A program made the translations under genes and the position numbers. A stretch of 64,000 nucleotides of DNA, taken from contig NZ_CP133152.1 in assembly GCF_036488675.1 (NCBI RefSeq), positions 248,001-312,000 on the forward strand, given 5' to 3'. Origin of the DNA: Sinorhizobium chiapasense. GTDB lineage: Bacteria; Pseudomonadota; Alphaproteobacteria; Rhizobiales; Rhizobiaceae. The notes beneath the pieces are model-generated. The model was not told the origin of the DNA, did no database searches, and saw only the letters and a program-made list of their open reading frames with translations. The number at the start of each line of letters is the position of its first letter. Position 1 is the first letter of the stretch. Shown here piece after piece: positions 10,918 to 20,000 of the stretch.

Positions 10918-12336
10918 ATGGCGATCGGCAAGCTCTATATCGGCCGCAAGGTCCGCGAACTCCGGGAAGCAAACCGGGCGACACAGGGGCAGTTCGCCGA
11001 GCGCATCGGCATTTCGACGAGCTACCTCAACCAGATCGAAAACAACCAGCGGCCGGTTTCGGCGGCGGTGCTGCTCGCGCTTGCGGAGAAGTTCCAGATC
11101 GATATCGCGGAACTCTCGGCAGGCGAGGGTGACCGGCTCCTGTCGGCCCTGTCGGAGGCGCTGAACGATCCGCTGTTCGAAACCTATTCGCCGAGCCTCC
11201 AGGAACTCAAACTCGTCGCCCAGAATGCGCCGGGCCTGGCGCATGCGCTGATCACCTGCCATCAGGCCTACAGGCGCAACAGCGAGCAGCTTGCCAGCAT
11301 CGACGACACAATCGGCCGCGGCGCCTCCTTCGTCGAGACGACCCCTTACGAGGAGGTGCGCGACTTCTTCCACTTCGTCGACAATTACATCCACGAGATC
11401 GACACGCTCGCCGAAACGCTCGCCGCCGATCTCGGCCTCGGGGAAGGGGATAATCATACGGCGCTCGCGGCCCATCTCGAGCAGCGCCATGGCGTGCGCG
11501 TCGTGCGCGGCGTCGCCGGCGACGAGGCGATCCGCCGCTTCGATCCGCGTGCCCGCGTCCTGACGCTGAACCCGTACGCGCCGGCGCCCACGCGCGATTT
11601 CCAACTGGCGCTGCAGATCGCGCAGTTCCATGCCCGCGAGGAGATCGACCGGATCGTCGGCAGCGCCGGGTTCCGCACCGAGGAGGCAGTCGAAATCTGC
11701 AGGCTCGGCTTGCAGAACTATTTCGCCGGCGCCCTGATCCTGCCGTACCAGTCTTTCCTCAAAGCGGCGCGTGAATTGCGGCACGATATCGAGTTGCTTG
11801 CTGCCCGTTTCGGGGCCTCGCTGGAGCAGGTCTGCCATCGGCTCTCGACCCTGCAGCGCCCCGGGCAGAAAGGGATTCCGATCTTCTTCGCGCGCATCGA
11901 CCGCGCCGGAAACATCACCAAGCGCCACAGCGCCGCCAAGCTGCAGTTTGCCCGCTTCGGGGCGGCCTGTCCGCTCTGGAACGTGCATCAGGCTTTCGAA
12001 ACGCCCGGCCGCATCATCCGCCAGCTCGCTGAAACGCCGGACGGCGTGCGCTATCTCTGCCTCGCCACCCAGATCACCAAGGGCGGCGGCGGTTACCGCG
12101 CCAACCATCCGCGCTACGCCTTGGCGCTCGGTTGCGAGATCTCCTATGCCGACGCCTTCGTTTATGCCGATGACATGGACCTCGGCAACCGCACCGCCTT
12201 CGACCCGATCGGCATCTCCTGTCGTATCTGCGAGCGCACCAAATGCGCCAGCCGCGCCGTGCCGCCGCTGAAACGCAAGCTGATCGTCGACCATGACATG
12301 CGCGGCTCTCTGCCGTATCGTCTAAGCGAGAGTTAA
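10918..12336 (+). CDS. Short-chain fatty acyl-CoA regulator, ScfR/PccR family
   Basis: A 472-residue protein with an N-terminal XRE-type helix-turn-helix (about residues 10-65; ERIGISTSYLNQIENNQRP), a central IrrE/DUF955-like region and a C-terminal DUF2083 domain with conserved cysteines (CRICERTKCASR near 440). Members such as RamB and PccR sense short-chain acyl-CoAs; PccR of Rhodobacter activates propionyl-CoA carboxylase. Divergence from pccB strongly suggests the same job. No clear ribosome site precedes the ATG; instead a TTGCGAA repeat abuts it, so the mRNA may be leaderless or autoregulated. Confidence 0.85.
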   Translation: MAIGKLYIGRKVRELREANRATQGQFAERIGISTSYLNQIENNQRPVSAAVLLALAEKFQIDIAELSAGEGDRLLSALSEALNDPLFETYSPSLQELKLVAQNAPGLAHALITCHQAYRRNSEQLASIDDTIGRGASFVETTPYEEVRDFFHFVDNYIHEIDTLAETLAADLGLGEGDNHTALAAHLEQRHGVRVVRGVAGDEAIRRFDPRARVLTLNPYAPAPTRDFQLALQIAQFHAREEIDRIVGSAGFRTEEAVEICRLGLQNYFAGALILPYQSFLKAARELRHDIELLAARFGASLEQVCHRLSTLQRPGQKGIPIFFARIDRAGNITKRHSAAKLQFARFGAACPLWNVHQAFETPGRIIRQLAETPDGVRYLCLATQITKGGGGYRANHPRYALALGCEISYADAFVYADDMDLGNRTAFDPIGISCRICERTKCASRAVPPLKRKLIVDHDMRGSLPYRLSES

Positions 12337-12456
12337 ATGCGGCCGGCTCTGTTCGTTTTTGAACAGACTCTGTGAGAATTTGCGTCTGTGCCTGTGCGAA
12401 ATTTGGTGTAACTACAGCGCCACATTGTCAGTATGCGGGTCAGGGAGGACATGCAT

Positions 12457-13599
12457 ATGGATTTTCGCCTGTCAGAGGAGCAGGAAGCCATCCGCGCGAT
12501 GGCGCTCGATTTCGCCCGGGACGAACTCGCGCCCAGCGCCATCGACTGGGACCAGCAAAAGCATTTTCCGGTGGAGACGCTACGCGCCGCGGCGGCGCTC
12601 GGCATGGCCGGCATCTATGTCCGCGACGACGTCGGCGGCACAGGGCTCACCCGTCTGGACGCGGCGATGATCATCGAGGCGTTGGCGACCGGCTGCCCGG
12701 CTGTCGCCTCCTTCGTGTCGATCCACAACATGTGCGCCGGCATGATCGACCGCTATGGCGCGGACGAACAGCGCCAGCGGCTGTTGCCGCAACTTCTCAC
12801 CATGGAGACGCTGGCGAGCTATTGCCTGACCGAACCGGGTTCCGGCTCGGATGCGGCGGCGCTGAAAACCAGGGCGGTGCGCGAGGGCGACAGCTATGTG
12901 CTGACCGGGCAGAAACAGTTCATCTCCGGCGCCGGCGAATCCGGTCTCTACATCGTCATGGCTCGCACGGGCGACGAGGGGCCGAAGGGCATTTCGGCAT
13001 TTGTCGTCGAGAAGGAGGCGCCGGGTCTGACTTTTGGCGCCAACGAGAAGAAGATGGGCTGGCATGCCCAGCCGACCCGCGCGGTGATGCTCGACAATGT
13101 CCGCGTTCCCGCTGCAAACCGGCTGGGCGCGGAGGGCGAGGGTTTCCGGATCGCCATGGCCGGCCTCGACGGCGGCCGGCTGAACATCGCCGCTGCCTCG
13201 CTCGGCGGTGCGCAGGCCGCCTTTGACAAGGCGCTCGCCTATGTCCACGAGCGGCGCGCCTTTGGCAAGGCGATCGGTGAATTCCAGGCGCTGCAGTTTC
13301 GCCTAGCCGACATGGCGACCGATCTTGAGATTGCCCGCACTTTCCTCTGGCGGGCGGCGGCCGCGCTCGATGCCGGCGATCCGGACGCGACCAAGCTTTG
13401 CGCCATGGCCAAGCGCTTCGTCACCGACCGCTGCTTCGCAGTCGCAAACGACGCGCTGCAACTCCATGGCGGCTACGGCTATCTCGCCGATTACGGCGTC
13501 GAGAAGATTGTCCGCGACTTGCGGGTGCACCAGATACTCGAGGGCACCAACGAGATCATGCGACTGATCGTTTCCCGCGCGATCATGGGACGGAAATAG
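12457..13599 (+). CDS. Acyl-CoA dehydrogenase, probably isobutyryl-CoA dehydrogenase
   Basis: A 380-residue flavoprotein with the acyl-CoA dehydrogenase signatures CLTEPGSGSDAAAL (about 125) and, near the C-terminus, LEGTNEIMR, whose glutamate is the usual catalytic base of short-chain enzymes including ACAD8. Followed at once by 3-hydroxyisobutyryl-CoA hydrolase and 3-hydroxyisobutyrate dehydrogenase, so the likely reaction is isobutyryl-CoA to methacrylyl-CoA in valine breakdown. The ATG at 12457 has GGGAGG eight bases upstream; ATGs at 12433 and 12451 fit this site less well. Confidence 0.88.
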   Translation: MDFRLSEEQEAIRAMALDFARDELAPSAIDWDQQKHFPVETLRAAAALGMAGIYVRDDVGGTGLTRLDAAMIIEALATGCPAVASFVSIHNMCAGMIDRYGADEQRQRLLPQLLTMETLASYCLTEPGSGSDAAALKTRAVREGDSYVLTGQKQFISGAGESGLYIVMARTGDEGPKGISAFVVEKEAPGLTFGANEKKMGWHAQPTRAVMLDNVRVPAANRLGAEGEGFRIAMAGLDGGRLNIAAASLGGAQAAFDKALAYVHERRAFGKAIGEFQALQFRLADMATDLEIARTFLWRAAAALDAGDPDATKLCAMAKRFVTDRCFAVANDALQLHGGYGYLADYGVEKIVRDLRVHQILEGTNEIMRLIVSRAIMGRK

Positions 13600-13611
13600 G
13601 AAGGAGATTTC

Positions 13612-14673
13612 ATGGAGATGCAGTCCGCTCAACCGGAAGTCGTCGTCGAACGCCAGGGCGCAATCGGCAGGCTCCGGCTCAACCGGCCGCGTGCGCTGAA
13701 CAGCCTCAACCTGCCGATGATCCGCATGATCGCCGCGGCACTGACCGATTTCGAGCGCGATTCGGCGGTTGCGGCCGTGCTCGTCACCGGCGAAGGCGAA
13801 CGTGGGCTTTGCGCCGGCGGCGACATACGCATGATCTACGAGAGCGGCCGGGAGCGGCCGGAGGAAGGCGCGCAATTCTGGCGCGAGGAATTCATCGTCA
13901 ACAGCCGAATTTCCGCCTATTCCAAGCCCTATATTGCCGTCATGGATGGCATCGTCATGGGCGGCGGGGTCGGTGTTTCTGCCCATGGCAGTCATAGGGT
14001 CGTCACGGAGAGGACGCGGCTTGCCATGCCGGAGACGGGAATCGGCTATTTCACGGATGTCGGCGCGACCTGGCTTCTGCCGCGCGCCCCCGGCGAGTTC
14101 GGCACCTACATCGGGCTCACCGGCCGCGACATCGGCGCCGCGAATGCGATCCATGCGCGGCTCGCCGACAGTTTTGTTCCGAGCGACAGGATCGGCGACC
14201 TGATCACCGCGCTCGTGGCGCTTCCGGATTCGGCGAAGGCGAACGATGTTACTGCCGCGATCCAGAGCGTTTCCAGCGAGCCGCCCGCGTCGCCGTTGCA
14301 CGACCAGTTTTCGCTGATCGACCGCTGTTTTGCCTTCGACAGCGTTGAAGAAATTCTGGATGCTCTCGAACGCGATGGTTCGGATTTTGCTTTCGAGACG
14401 CTGCAAATGCTGCGAACGCGCTCGGCCATCAGCCTGAAGTTGACGCTCTCGCTGCTGCGGGCGGGGCGCGCGAGCGCCTCGCTCAACGAGTGCCTGGAGC
14501 GGGAATATGCCGCGACTATCGGCATGCTCTCCAATCCGGATTTCTACGAAGGCGTGCGGGCTGCGGTGATCGACAAGGACCGCAATCCGAAATGGTCCGT
14601 CGGGCTCGCTGAGGTGACGCCGCAGGCGCTCGCGCGGTTCGAGAGACACGACGGTCCGCCGCTCTTTGGGTGA
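13612..14673 (+). CDS. 3-hydroxyisobutyryl-CoA hydrolase
   Basis: A 353-residue crotonase-superfamily protein, longer than true enoyl-CoA hydratases (about 260) and matching HIBCH. Diagnostic segments are LCAGGDIRMIYE (about 67), PYIAVMDGIVMGGGVG (about 105) and PETGIGYFTDVGATWLL (about 142), the last with the glutamate and aspartate used by the hydrolase. It releases free 3-hydroxyisobutyrate for the next gene, mmsB. Starts 12 bp after the dehydrogenase stop, with an AGGAAGGAG ribosome site. Confidence 0.9.
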   Translation: MEMQSAQPEVVVERQGAIGRLRLNRPRALNSLNLPMIRMIAAALTDFERDSAVAAVLVTGEGERGLCAGGDIRMIYESGRERPEEGAQFWREEFIVNSRISAYSKPYIAVMDGIVMGGGVGVSAHGSHRVVTERTRLAMPETGIGYFTDVGATWLLPRAPGEFGTYIGLTGRDIGAANAIHARLADSFVPSDRIGDLITALVALPDSAKANDVTAAIQSVSSEPPASPLHDQFSLIDRCFAFDSVEEILDALERDGSDFAFETLQMLRTRSAISLKLTLSLLRAGRASASLNECLEREYAATIGMLSNPDFYEGVRAAVIDKDRNPKWSVGLAEVTPQALARFERHDGPPLFG

Positions 14674-14715
14674 AGACCGTCGAACGGAAACATGCAGGTG
14701 CAGGAGGAGAGGCAC

Positions 14716-15612
14716 ATGACGAAGATCGCCTTTATCGGGCTTGGCAACATGGGCGGCCCGATGGCCGCCAATCTGGTGAAGGCGGGTCACGCCGTCACCG
14801 GCTTCGACCTGTCGGAAGCGTCCCGCAATGCCGCGGCGAAGACCGGCGTTTCGGTCGCCGGCTCGATCGCGCAGGCCGTGCGCGAGGCGGAATGTGTCAT
14901 CACCATGCTGCCGGCGAGCGCACATGTCCTTTATGTCTGGGACGAACTGCTCGGTTTCGTCGACCCGGGAACGCTCATCATCGACAGCTCGACGATCGAT
15001 GTCGAAAGCGCGCGCAAGGTGCACGGCTTTGCCGACAAGGCCGGCTGCCCCTCGCTCGACGCCCCGGTCTCCGGCGGCACGGCGGGAGCCGCGGCCGGCA
15101 CGCTGACCTTCATGGTCGGCGGCAGTGACGGCGCGTTTTCCCGTGGCAAGCATCTGCTCGAGGCAATGGGCAAAAAGATCGTCCATTGCGGCGATGTCGG
15201 CGCCGGGCAGGCGGCGAAGATCTGCAACAATATGATCCTCGGAATTTCGATGGCCGGCGTTTGCGAGGCTTTCGTGCTGGCCGAGCGGCTGGGCCTGTCG
15301 CATCAGGCGCTCTTCGACGTCGCCTCCACCTCGTCCGGCCAATGCTGGTCGCTGACCACCTATTGCCCGGTTCCCGGCCCGGTTCCGGCCTCGCCGGCGA
15401 ACAACGACTACAAGCCCGGCTTTACCGCGAGCCTGATGCTGAAGGACCTGAAGCTTTCCCAGCAGGCCGCAAGCGCCAGCGGCGCGGCAACTCCGATGGG
15501 GGCGCAGGCGGCGCAACTCTACAGCCTGTTCGAAAAACTCGGCCACGGCGGCGAGGACTTCTCCGCGCTGATCCGCATGCTGCGCGGCACAGAAGAGGTC
15601 AAGGCAGGGTAG
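14716..15612 (+). CDS. mmsB: 3-hydroxyisobutyrate dehydrogenase
   Basis: A 298-residue NAD-dependent beta-hydroxyacid dehydrogenase. It begins with the Rossmann motif FIGLGNMGGPMAANL, has the substrate-binding DAPVSGGTAGA near residue 118 and the catalytic-lysine segment GAGQAAKICNN near 170. It oxidises 3-hydroxyisobutyrate to methylmalonate semialdehyde. Third gene of the valine set; the semialdehyde dehydrogenase (mmsA) is not in the window. Start chosen at the ATG preceded by AGGAGGAG. Confidence 0.93.
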   Translation: MTKIAFIGLGNMGGPMAANLVKAGHAVTGFDLSEASRNAAAKTGVSVAGSIAQAVREAECVITMLPASAHVLYVWDELLGFVDPGTLIIDSSTIDVESARKVHGFADKAGCPSLDAPVSGGTAGAAAGTLTFMVGGSDGAFSRGKHLLEAMGKKIVHCGDVGAGQAAKICNNMILGISMAGVCEAFVLAERLGLSHQALFDVASTSSGQCWSLTTYCPVPGPVPASPANNDYKPGFTASLMLKDLKLSQQAASASGAATPMGAQAAQLYSLFEKLGHGGEDFSALIRMLRGTEEVKAG

Positions 15613-15628
15613 GATGTAGGGCGTTGAT

Positions 15629-15653
15629 ACCCCCCTGCCCTGCAGAGGGGGGT
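15629..15653. terminator. Hairpin between convergent mmsB and SDR gene
   Basis: ACCCCCCT and AGGGGGGT form a perfect 8-bp stem around a 9-nt loop. There is no U-run on either side, so this may be a bidirectional hairpin or simply a repeat. Confidence 0.35.
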
Positions 15654-15721
15654 GCCTCCTTGCGCACGCGGAGATGCGCCGCAACGATCCAGGCAGATCC
15701 GGCTCCCGCTCTGATCGGCTA

Positions 15722-16471
15722 TCACATCTGCACGGTCATGCCGCCATCGACCGTCAGCGTGATGCCGTTGACGAAGCTTGCCGCCGGCGAGGCGAGGAAG
15801 ACGGCGGCCGGCGCGATTTCTTCCGGCCGCCCCCAGCGCTTCAGCGGAATGCGGACATCGACGAACGCCTTGAGCGCAGGATCGGCTGCAAGATGTGCAT
15901 TGGTCTCGGTCGCGAACCAGCCCGGCGCAATGGCGTTGACGGTCAGGTTGTCGGCGCCGAGTTCGACGGCGAGCGAGCGAGTCAGCGCCGAAAGCCCGCC
16001 TTTGGCCGCCGTATAGGCAGGATCGCCGGCGCGCGCGGCGAAGGCGGCGATCGAGGTGACGAAGATCAGCCGGCCGGCGGCGGACTGTTTAAGATAAGGC
16101 AATGCCGCCTTCGCCATGGCGTAAGCCGCCGTGAGATCGGTATTGAGGAGTGCTGCGAACTCGGACGGCTCCATTGCTTCCGTACTGCGGCGATCCCGCT
16201 CGCCGACGGCGTGTATCAGGATATCGAGCGCCCCGGTCTTGGCCGTGGCATCCACCAGAATGGCTTCGACATCGCGCGTAATGTCGCCCGGCGCCACCGC
16301 GACGGTGACGCCGTCATCGGCAAGCCGGGCTCTCGTCTCCTCGAGGGTGTCGAGATTGCGGCCGTTGATCACGGTCCAGGCGCCGGCTCGTGCAAGAGCC
16401 TTCGCCATTTCAAGGCCGAGCCCGCGCCCGCCGCCGGTCACCAGTGCGGTCTTGCCGTTGAGATCAAACAT
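15722..16471 (-). CDS. SDR-family oxidoreductase (gluconate 5-dehydrogenase-like)
   Basis: A 249-residue short-chain dehydrogenase with the TGGGRGLG cofactor loop (about 12-19), an aspartate-containing GDITRD segment, catalytic serine in VTSIAAF and the YTAAK catalytic pair near 153-157, ending in the typical VDGG. Sequence style is close to gluconate 5-dehydrogenase and similar polyol/sugar-acid dehydrogenases, but the substrate cannot be fixed. It is convergent with mmsB and not part of that operon; a mosaic repeat lies upstream. Confidence 0.8.
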   Translation of the reverse strand: MFDLNGKTALVTGGGRGLGLEMAKALARAGAWTVINGRNLDTLEETRARLADDGVTVAVAPGDITRDVEAILVDATAKTGALDILIHAVGERDRRSTEAMEPSEFAALLNTDLTAAYAMAKAALPYLKQSAAGRLIFVTSIAAFAARAGDPAYTAAKGGLSALTRSLAVELGADNLTVNAIAPGWFATETNAHLAADPALKAFVDVRIPLKRWGRPEEIAPAAVFLASPAASFVNGITLTVDGGMTVQM

Positions 16472-16491
16472 GGCGTCCTCGCTCGTCGCTG

Positions 16492-16595
16492 CTGCATGTT
16501 TCCCTAAACCGTAGCCGATTCAAGGATAAAAACATGTAGCAATTCAAAGTGCTACAGCGTTCTTTGCGCGCCTGATAAGACGCGCGGCGCGGTAG
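16492..16595 (-). repeat. RIME-like mosaic repeat, family A, copy 2
   Basis: Inverted copy, about 104 bp, beginning CTGCATG and ending in the GACGCGCGGCGC arm. It lies just upstream of the SDR start and so could affect that gene's 5' region. Confidence 0.72.
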
Positions 16596-16735
16596 ATCGT
16601 TCGCAGAGATTTACCGCAATGTCGGCTATCGGCAAGCGATCGGCGATCGTGGTGCCAGCCGTTCCCGGCCTGCTGGAAATGGAAAGGCCGGCCACCGCGG
16701 CTGCGGCGACCGGCCTCCGACAGCCTGCTGGCTGA

Positions 16736-17515
16736 TCACTTCATCGTATAGACGTCGATGGTGAAGTACTTGTCGTTGATCTTCTGATAGGTGCCATCGG
16801 CGCGGATTTCTTCGAGCGCCTTGTTCAGCTTCTCGCGCAGGTCGTTGTCCTCCTGCCGGACAGCGATGCCGACGCCGTCGCCGACGAACTTCTTGTCGGT
16901 GATCGGCTCGCCGATAAGCTCGCAGCAGCCTTTGCCGTCGTCGTTCTTGGTGACCCAATCGAGCATCGGCAGCATGTCGCCGACCTGCAGGTCGAGGCGC
17001 CCGTTGACCATGTCGAGATTGGCCTCGTCCTGGGTCGGATAGAGCTTGATCTCCGCATCGGGATAGACGGCGGCAATATAGTCGGCCTGGGTCGTGCCGG
17101 ACTGCGCGCCGATTACCTTGCCCTTGAGCGCTTCATTGCTGAACTCGGTGAGCCCCGCTCCCTTCGGGGCCACATGGGTCATTGCAGCGAGATAATACGG
17201 GTCGGTGAATGCCACCTGCTTCTTGCGCTCCTCGGTGATGAACATCGAGGCGATAATCATGTCGTATTTCTTGGCGAGCAGGCCCGGAATGATGCCGTCC
17301 CAATCCTGGGCGACGACCTCGCATTCGACCTTCATGCGTTCGCACAGCGCAAGGCCGATTTCGACGTCGAAGCCGCCGACCTTTCCGGTGGAATCGACGA
17401 AATTGAAGGGCGGATAGGCGCCCTCAGTGCCGATCTTCAGTTTCTCGGCTGCCTGTGCCGTCGACGAGAGCAGCCCGGCGCAGATGAGCGCCAATGTCAG
17501 AATCCGGTTTTTCAT
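16736..17515 (-). CDS. Periplasmic amino-acid-binding protein (SBP_bac_3)
   Basis: A 259-residue solute-binding protein with an N-terminal signal peptide (cleavage near AQA-AEK, residue 23) and the family-3 opening LKIGTEGAYPPFNFVDSTGKVGGFDVEIG split over residues 25-55. The body resembles lysine/arginine/ornithine or histidine binders. No permease or ATPase gene is adjacent, so it is an orphan receptor or pairs with a remote transporter. An unusual vicinal cysteine pair (KGCCEL) occurs near residue 194. Confidence 0.82.
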   Translation of the reverse strand: MKNRILTLALICAGLLSSTAQAAEKLKIGTEGAYPPFNFVDSTGKVGGFDVEIGLALCERMKVECEVVAQDWDGIIPGLLAKKYDMIIASMFITEERKKQVAFTDPYYLAAMTHVAPKGAGLTEFSNEALKGKVIGAQSGTTQADYIAAVYPDAEIKLYPTQDEANLDMVNGRLDLQVGDMLPMLDWVTKNDDGKGCCELIGEPITDKKFVGDGVGIAVRQEDNDLREKLNKALEEIRADGTYQKINDKYFTIDVYTMK

Positions 17516-17783
17516 TGTCCGTTCCCCTTGGAATTCGCCCCTTTGTCGGGGCTTCGGCCGAACTCTATGGTCATATGCGGCATAAGCGAAATAGATAGGC
17601 GCGATAGTCGATATTATTTCAATTTATCTGATAACCGTCCGCCTCGGGAACAGGAGGACGGCAGACCACCACTATTGACAGTCGCCGCGGTTTTCGCGCC
17701 GATGCGGCGGAAACGGCTTTACATCGGCGACGCTGTTTGATTTGTCAGTCGCAGTGATTTTTTCGATGGTTTGGAGGAGTAGG

Positions 17784-18623
17784 ATGAAGCTGTTGCGTTA
17801 TGGACCGGTAGGAGCCGAGAAGCCGGGCGTGCTTGACGGTGCGGGCAGGATTCGCGATCTCTCCGGTGTCATCGCCGATATCGGCGGCGCGGCGATCGTG
17901 GATTTTGGCTGGGCGAGCGGGCTCGATATCGAAAGCCTGCCGGTCGTCGAGGGCGTGCCTCGGCTTGGCGCCTGCGTTACCGGCACCGGCAAGTTCATCT
18001 GCATCGGTCTCAACTATGCGGACCATGCCGCAGAGTCCGGTCTGGAGGTTCCGCCGGAGCCGGTCGTGTTCATGAAGGCGACCTCGGCGATCGTCGGTGC
18101 GAACGACAATGTGATCATTCCGCGCGGTTCGGTGGCCACCGATTGGGAAGTCGAGCTCGGAGTGGTTATCGGCAAGACCGCGAAATACGTGTCCGAGGCG
18201 CAAGCGCTCGATCACGTCGCCGGCTATTGCGTCGTCAACGACGTCTCGGAGCGCGATTTCCAGACGAAGCGCTCCGGCCAGTGGACCAAGGGAAAATCCT
18301 GCGACTCCTTCGGCCCCATCGGTCCATGGCTGGTGACCCGCGACGAGATCGGCAATCCGCAAAACCTGAAGATGTGGCTGACCGTCAACGGCGAGACGAA
18401 GCAGGACGGTTCGAGCGAAACCATGGTCTACGGCGTCGCCCATCTCGTGAGCTACCTCTCGCAGTTCATGACCCTGCATCCGGGTGATGTCATCTCGACC
18501 GGCACCCCTCCCGGCGTCGGCATGGGCTTCAAGCCGCCGCAATATCTGAAGGCCGGCGACGTGATCGAGCTTGGCATCGAAGGTCTCGGCACGCAGAAGC
18601 AGAGAGTTGTAGCGGACGACTGA
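17784..18623 (+). CDS. Fumarylacetoacetate hydrolase-family protein
   Basis: A 279-residue FAH-fold enzyme. It has CIGLNYADHAAE (about 72), the metal-binding DWEVELGVVIG (about 121; two glutamates), KGKSCDSFGPIGPWLV (about 173) and the C-terminal STGTPPGVGMG loop. Relatives are annotated as ureidoglycolate lyase or 2,4-diketo-3-deoxy-L-fuconate hydrolase; this one's substrate is unknown. ATG at 17784 follows GGAGGAGTAG. It stands alone, with mosaic repeat copy 3 directly downstream. Confidence 0.83.
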   Translation: MKLLRYGPVGAEKPGVLDGAGRIRDLSGVIADIGGAAIVDFGWASGLDIESLPVVEGVPRLGACVTGTGKFICIGLNYADHAAESGLEVPPEPVVFMKATSAIVGANDNVIIPRGSVATDWEVELGVVIGKTAKYVSEAQALDHVAGYCVVNDVSERDFQTKRSGQWTKGKSCDSFGPIGPWLVTRDEIGNPQNLKMWLTVNGETKQDGSSETMVYGVAHLVSYLSQFMTLHPGDVISTGTPPGVGMGFKPPQYLKAGDVIELGIEGLGTQKQRVVADD

Positions 18624-18628
18624 ACCAG

Positions 18629-18734
18629 ATCTACAGCGCCGCGCGCCTTATCAGACGCGCAAAGGACGCTGTAGCACTTTGAATTGCTGCATGTCTTTGT
18701 CCTTAAATCGAGGTCGATTTAAGGAGACATGCAG
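18629..18734 (+). repeat. RIME-like mosaic repeat, family A, copy 3
   Basis: Full-length copy starting CTACAGCGCCG seven bases after the FAH-family gene's stop, so it probably forms the 3' end of that transcript. Confidence 0.75.
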
Positions 18735-18776
18735 GAGGAGCGCCTCCAGGAGCTTGGTGGGGCGCTCCGGCCGGCT

Positions 18777-19691
18777 TTAGCCCTTCAGCCGCCCCTGCCG
18801 CTTGAGTTGCTGCTCGCGGAAGAAGATGAAGAGGCCGGAGGCGACGATGAGACCGGCGCCGAGGATCATCGACAGGCGCGGCGTGTCGCCGAAGATCAGC
18901 CAGCCGAAGACGATCGCCCAGAAGAGCAGCGTATATTGCAAAGGCGCGATCGTCGCTGTTTCGGCGAGCTTCAACGCCCTGTTGACGAATACGTGCGCGA
19001 GCATGGCGACGACGCCAAGCAGACCCAACAGCGCCGTGTCGAGCGGTTTCAGCGGTGTCCAGTCCAGCGGCGCCCAGACGAGGCCGGCGACCGTCGCCCC
19101 GACGATCTGCCAAAAGGCCAGTATCGTATCCGGCGTACCACGCAGCGAGCGTCCGGAAATCATCATGAAGGCGAAGAACATGCTGCCGAGGAGCGAGATC
19201 AGCGCCGGCAGGGTGAAGGCCTCAGAGGATGGCTCGAGCGCGATGACGACGCCGACGAAGCCGATGGCGATCGCGGTCCAGCGCCGCCAGCCGACATGTT
19301 CCTTGAGGACCAGCGGCGAGACGGCCGCGACGTAGATCGGCGCTGCCAGCCAATAGGTCATGACGTCGGCGAGCGGCAGATAGACCACGGCGAAATAGAA
19401 GGCGACGACCTCCGCCGTCGAGGCGACGACGCGAGCAAGCTGAAGCCATGGCCGTTCGACCGCGACAAGTTTCCGTAATCCGCCGGCCCAGAGGAAGGGT
19501 GCGAGCAGGACGGCGGCGGCCAGGCTGCGGATCAGCACCACCTGGCCGACCGAATAGGTCGCGACCAGCCATTTGCCCATGACGTCGTTCAGCGAGAACA
19601 TCAGCATGCCGAGAAGCATGAGCAGAACGCCGGTGCGGGCGGTGCCGGAAGCGTGAGAAAGGGAGGAGGGAGTAGCAGCGTCCGCGGTCAT
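18777..19691 (-). CDS. DMT-superfamily (EamA) permease
   Basis: A 304-residue inner-membrane protein with about ten hydrophobic helices arranged as two EamA repeats (about 20-150 and 165-295), typical of drug/metabolite transporters such as RhaT/YdcZ relatives. Direction and substrate cannot be inferred. It is a single gene between two mosaic repeats. Confidence 0.85.
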   Translation of the reverse strand: MTADAATPSSLSHASGTARTGVLLMLLGMLMFSLNDVMGKWLVATYSVGQVVLIRSLAAAVLLAPFLWAGGLRKLVAVERPWLQLARVVASTAEVVAFYFAVVYLPLADVMTYWLAAPIYVAAVSPLVLKEHVGWRRWTAIAIGFVGVVIALEPSSEAFTLPALISLLGSMFFAFMMISGRSLRGTPDTILAFWQIVGATVAGLVWAPLDWTPLKPLDTALLGLLGVVAMLAHVFVNRALKLAETATIAPLQYTLLFWAIVFGWLIFGDTPRLSMILGAGLIVASGLFIFFREQQLKRQGRLKG

Positions 19692-19706
19692 GGCTCGGGC
19701 CTTTGT

Positions 19707-19806
19707 CTACCGCGCCGCGCGTCTTATCAGACGCGCCAAGGACGCTGTGGCACTTTGAGTTGCTGCATGTTTCCTTAAATCGACTATGATTTAAGGAAAC
19801 ATGCAG
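19707..19806 (+). repeat. RIME-like mosaic repeat, family A, copy 4
   Basis: About 100 bp, slightly shortened in the linker before the second palindrome. It lies 16 bp upstream of the DMT permease start, in the opposite orientation. Confidence 0.72.
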
Positions 19807-20000
19807 TAGGGACCCTGCCATTGGCACATTCCTCCAGCGCGATCCATGCTGCCTTTCTGATCAACTCATCAGCGTTGCGAATGGGAGCCGCGGATAACGG
19901 CGGTCGATTGAATCATTTCATTGTCTCATTGAAACAGTAAGAGGGCCTAACTCTTTGAAAGGATGCCTTTCCGGAGGGAACAGCTTTCCTCGGAATTGCT

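Noticed and set aside
13303-15684. 793-codon minus-strand frame
   Set aside because: Antisense to the acyl-CoA dehydrogenase, HIBYL-CoA hydrolase and mmsB genes, all of which have clear motifs.
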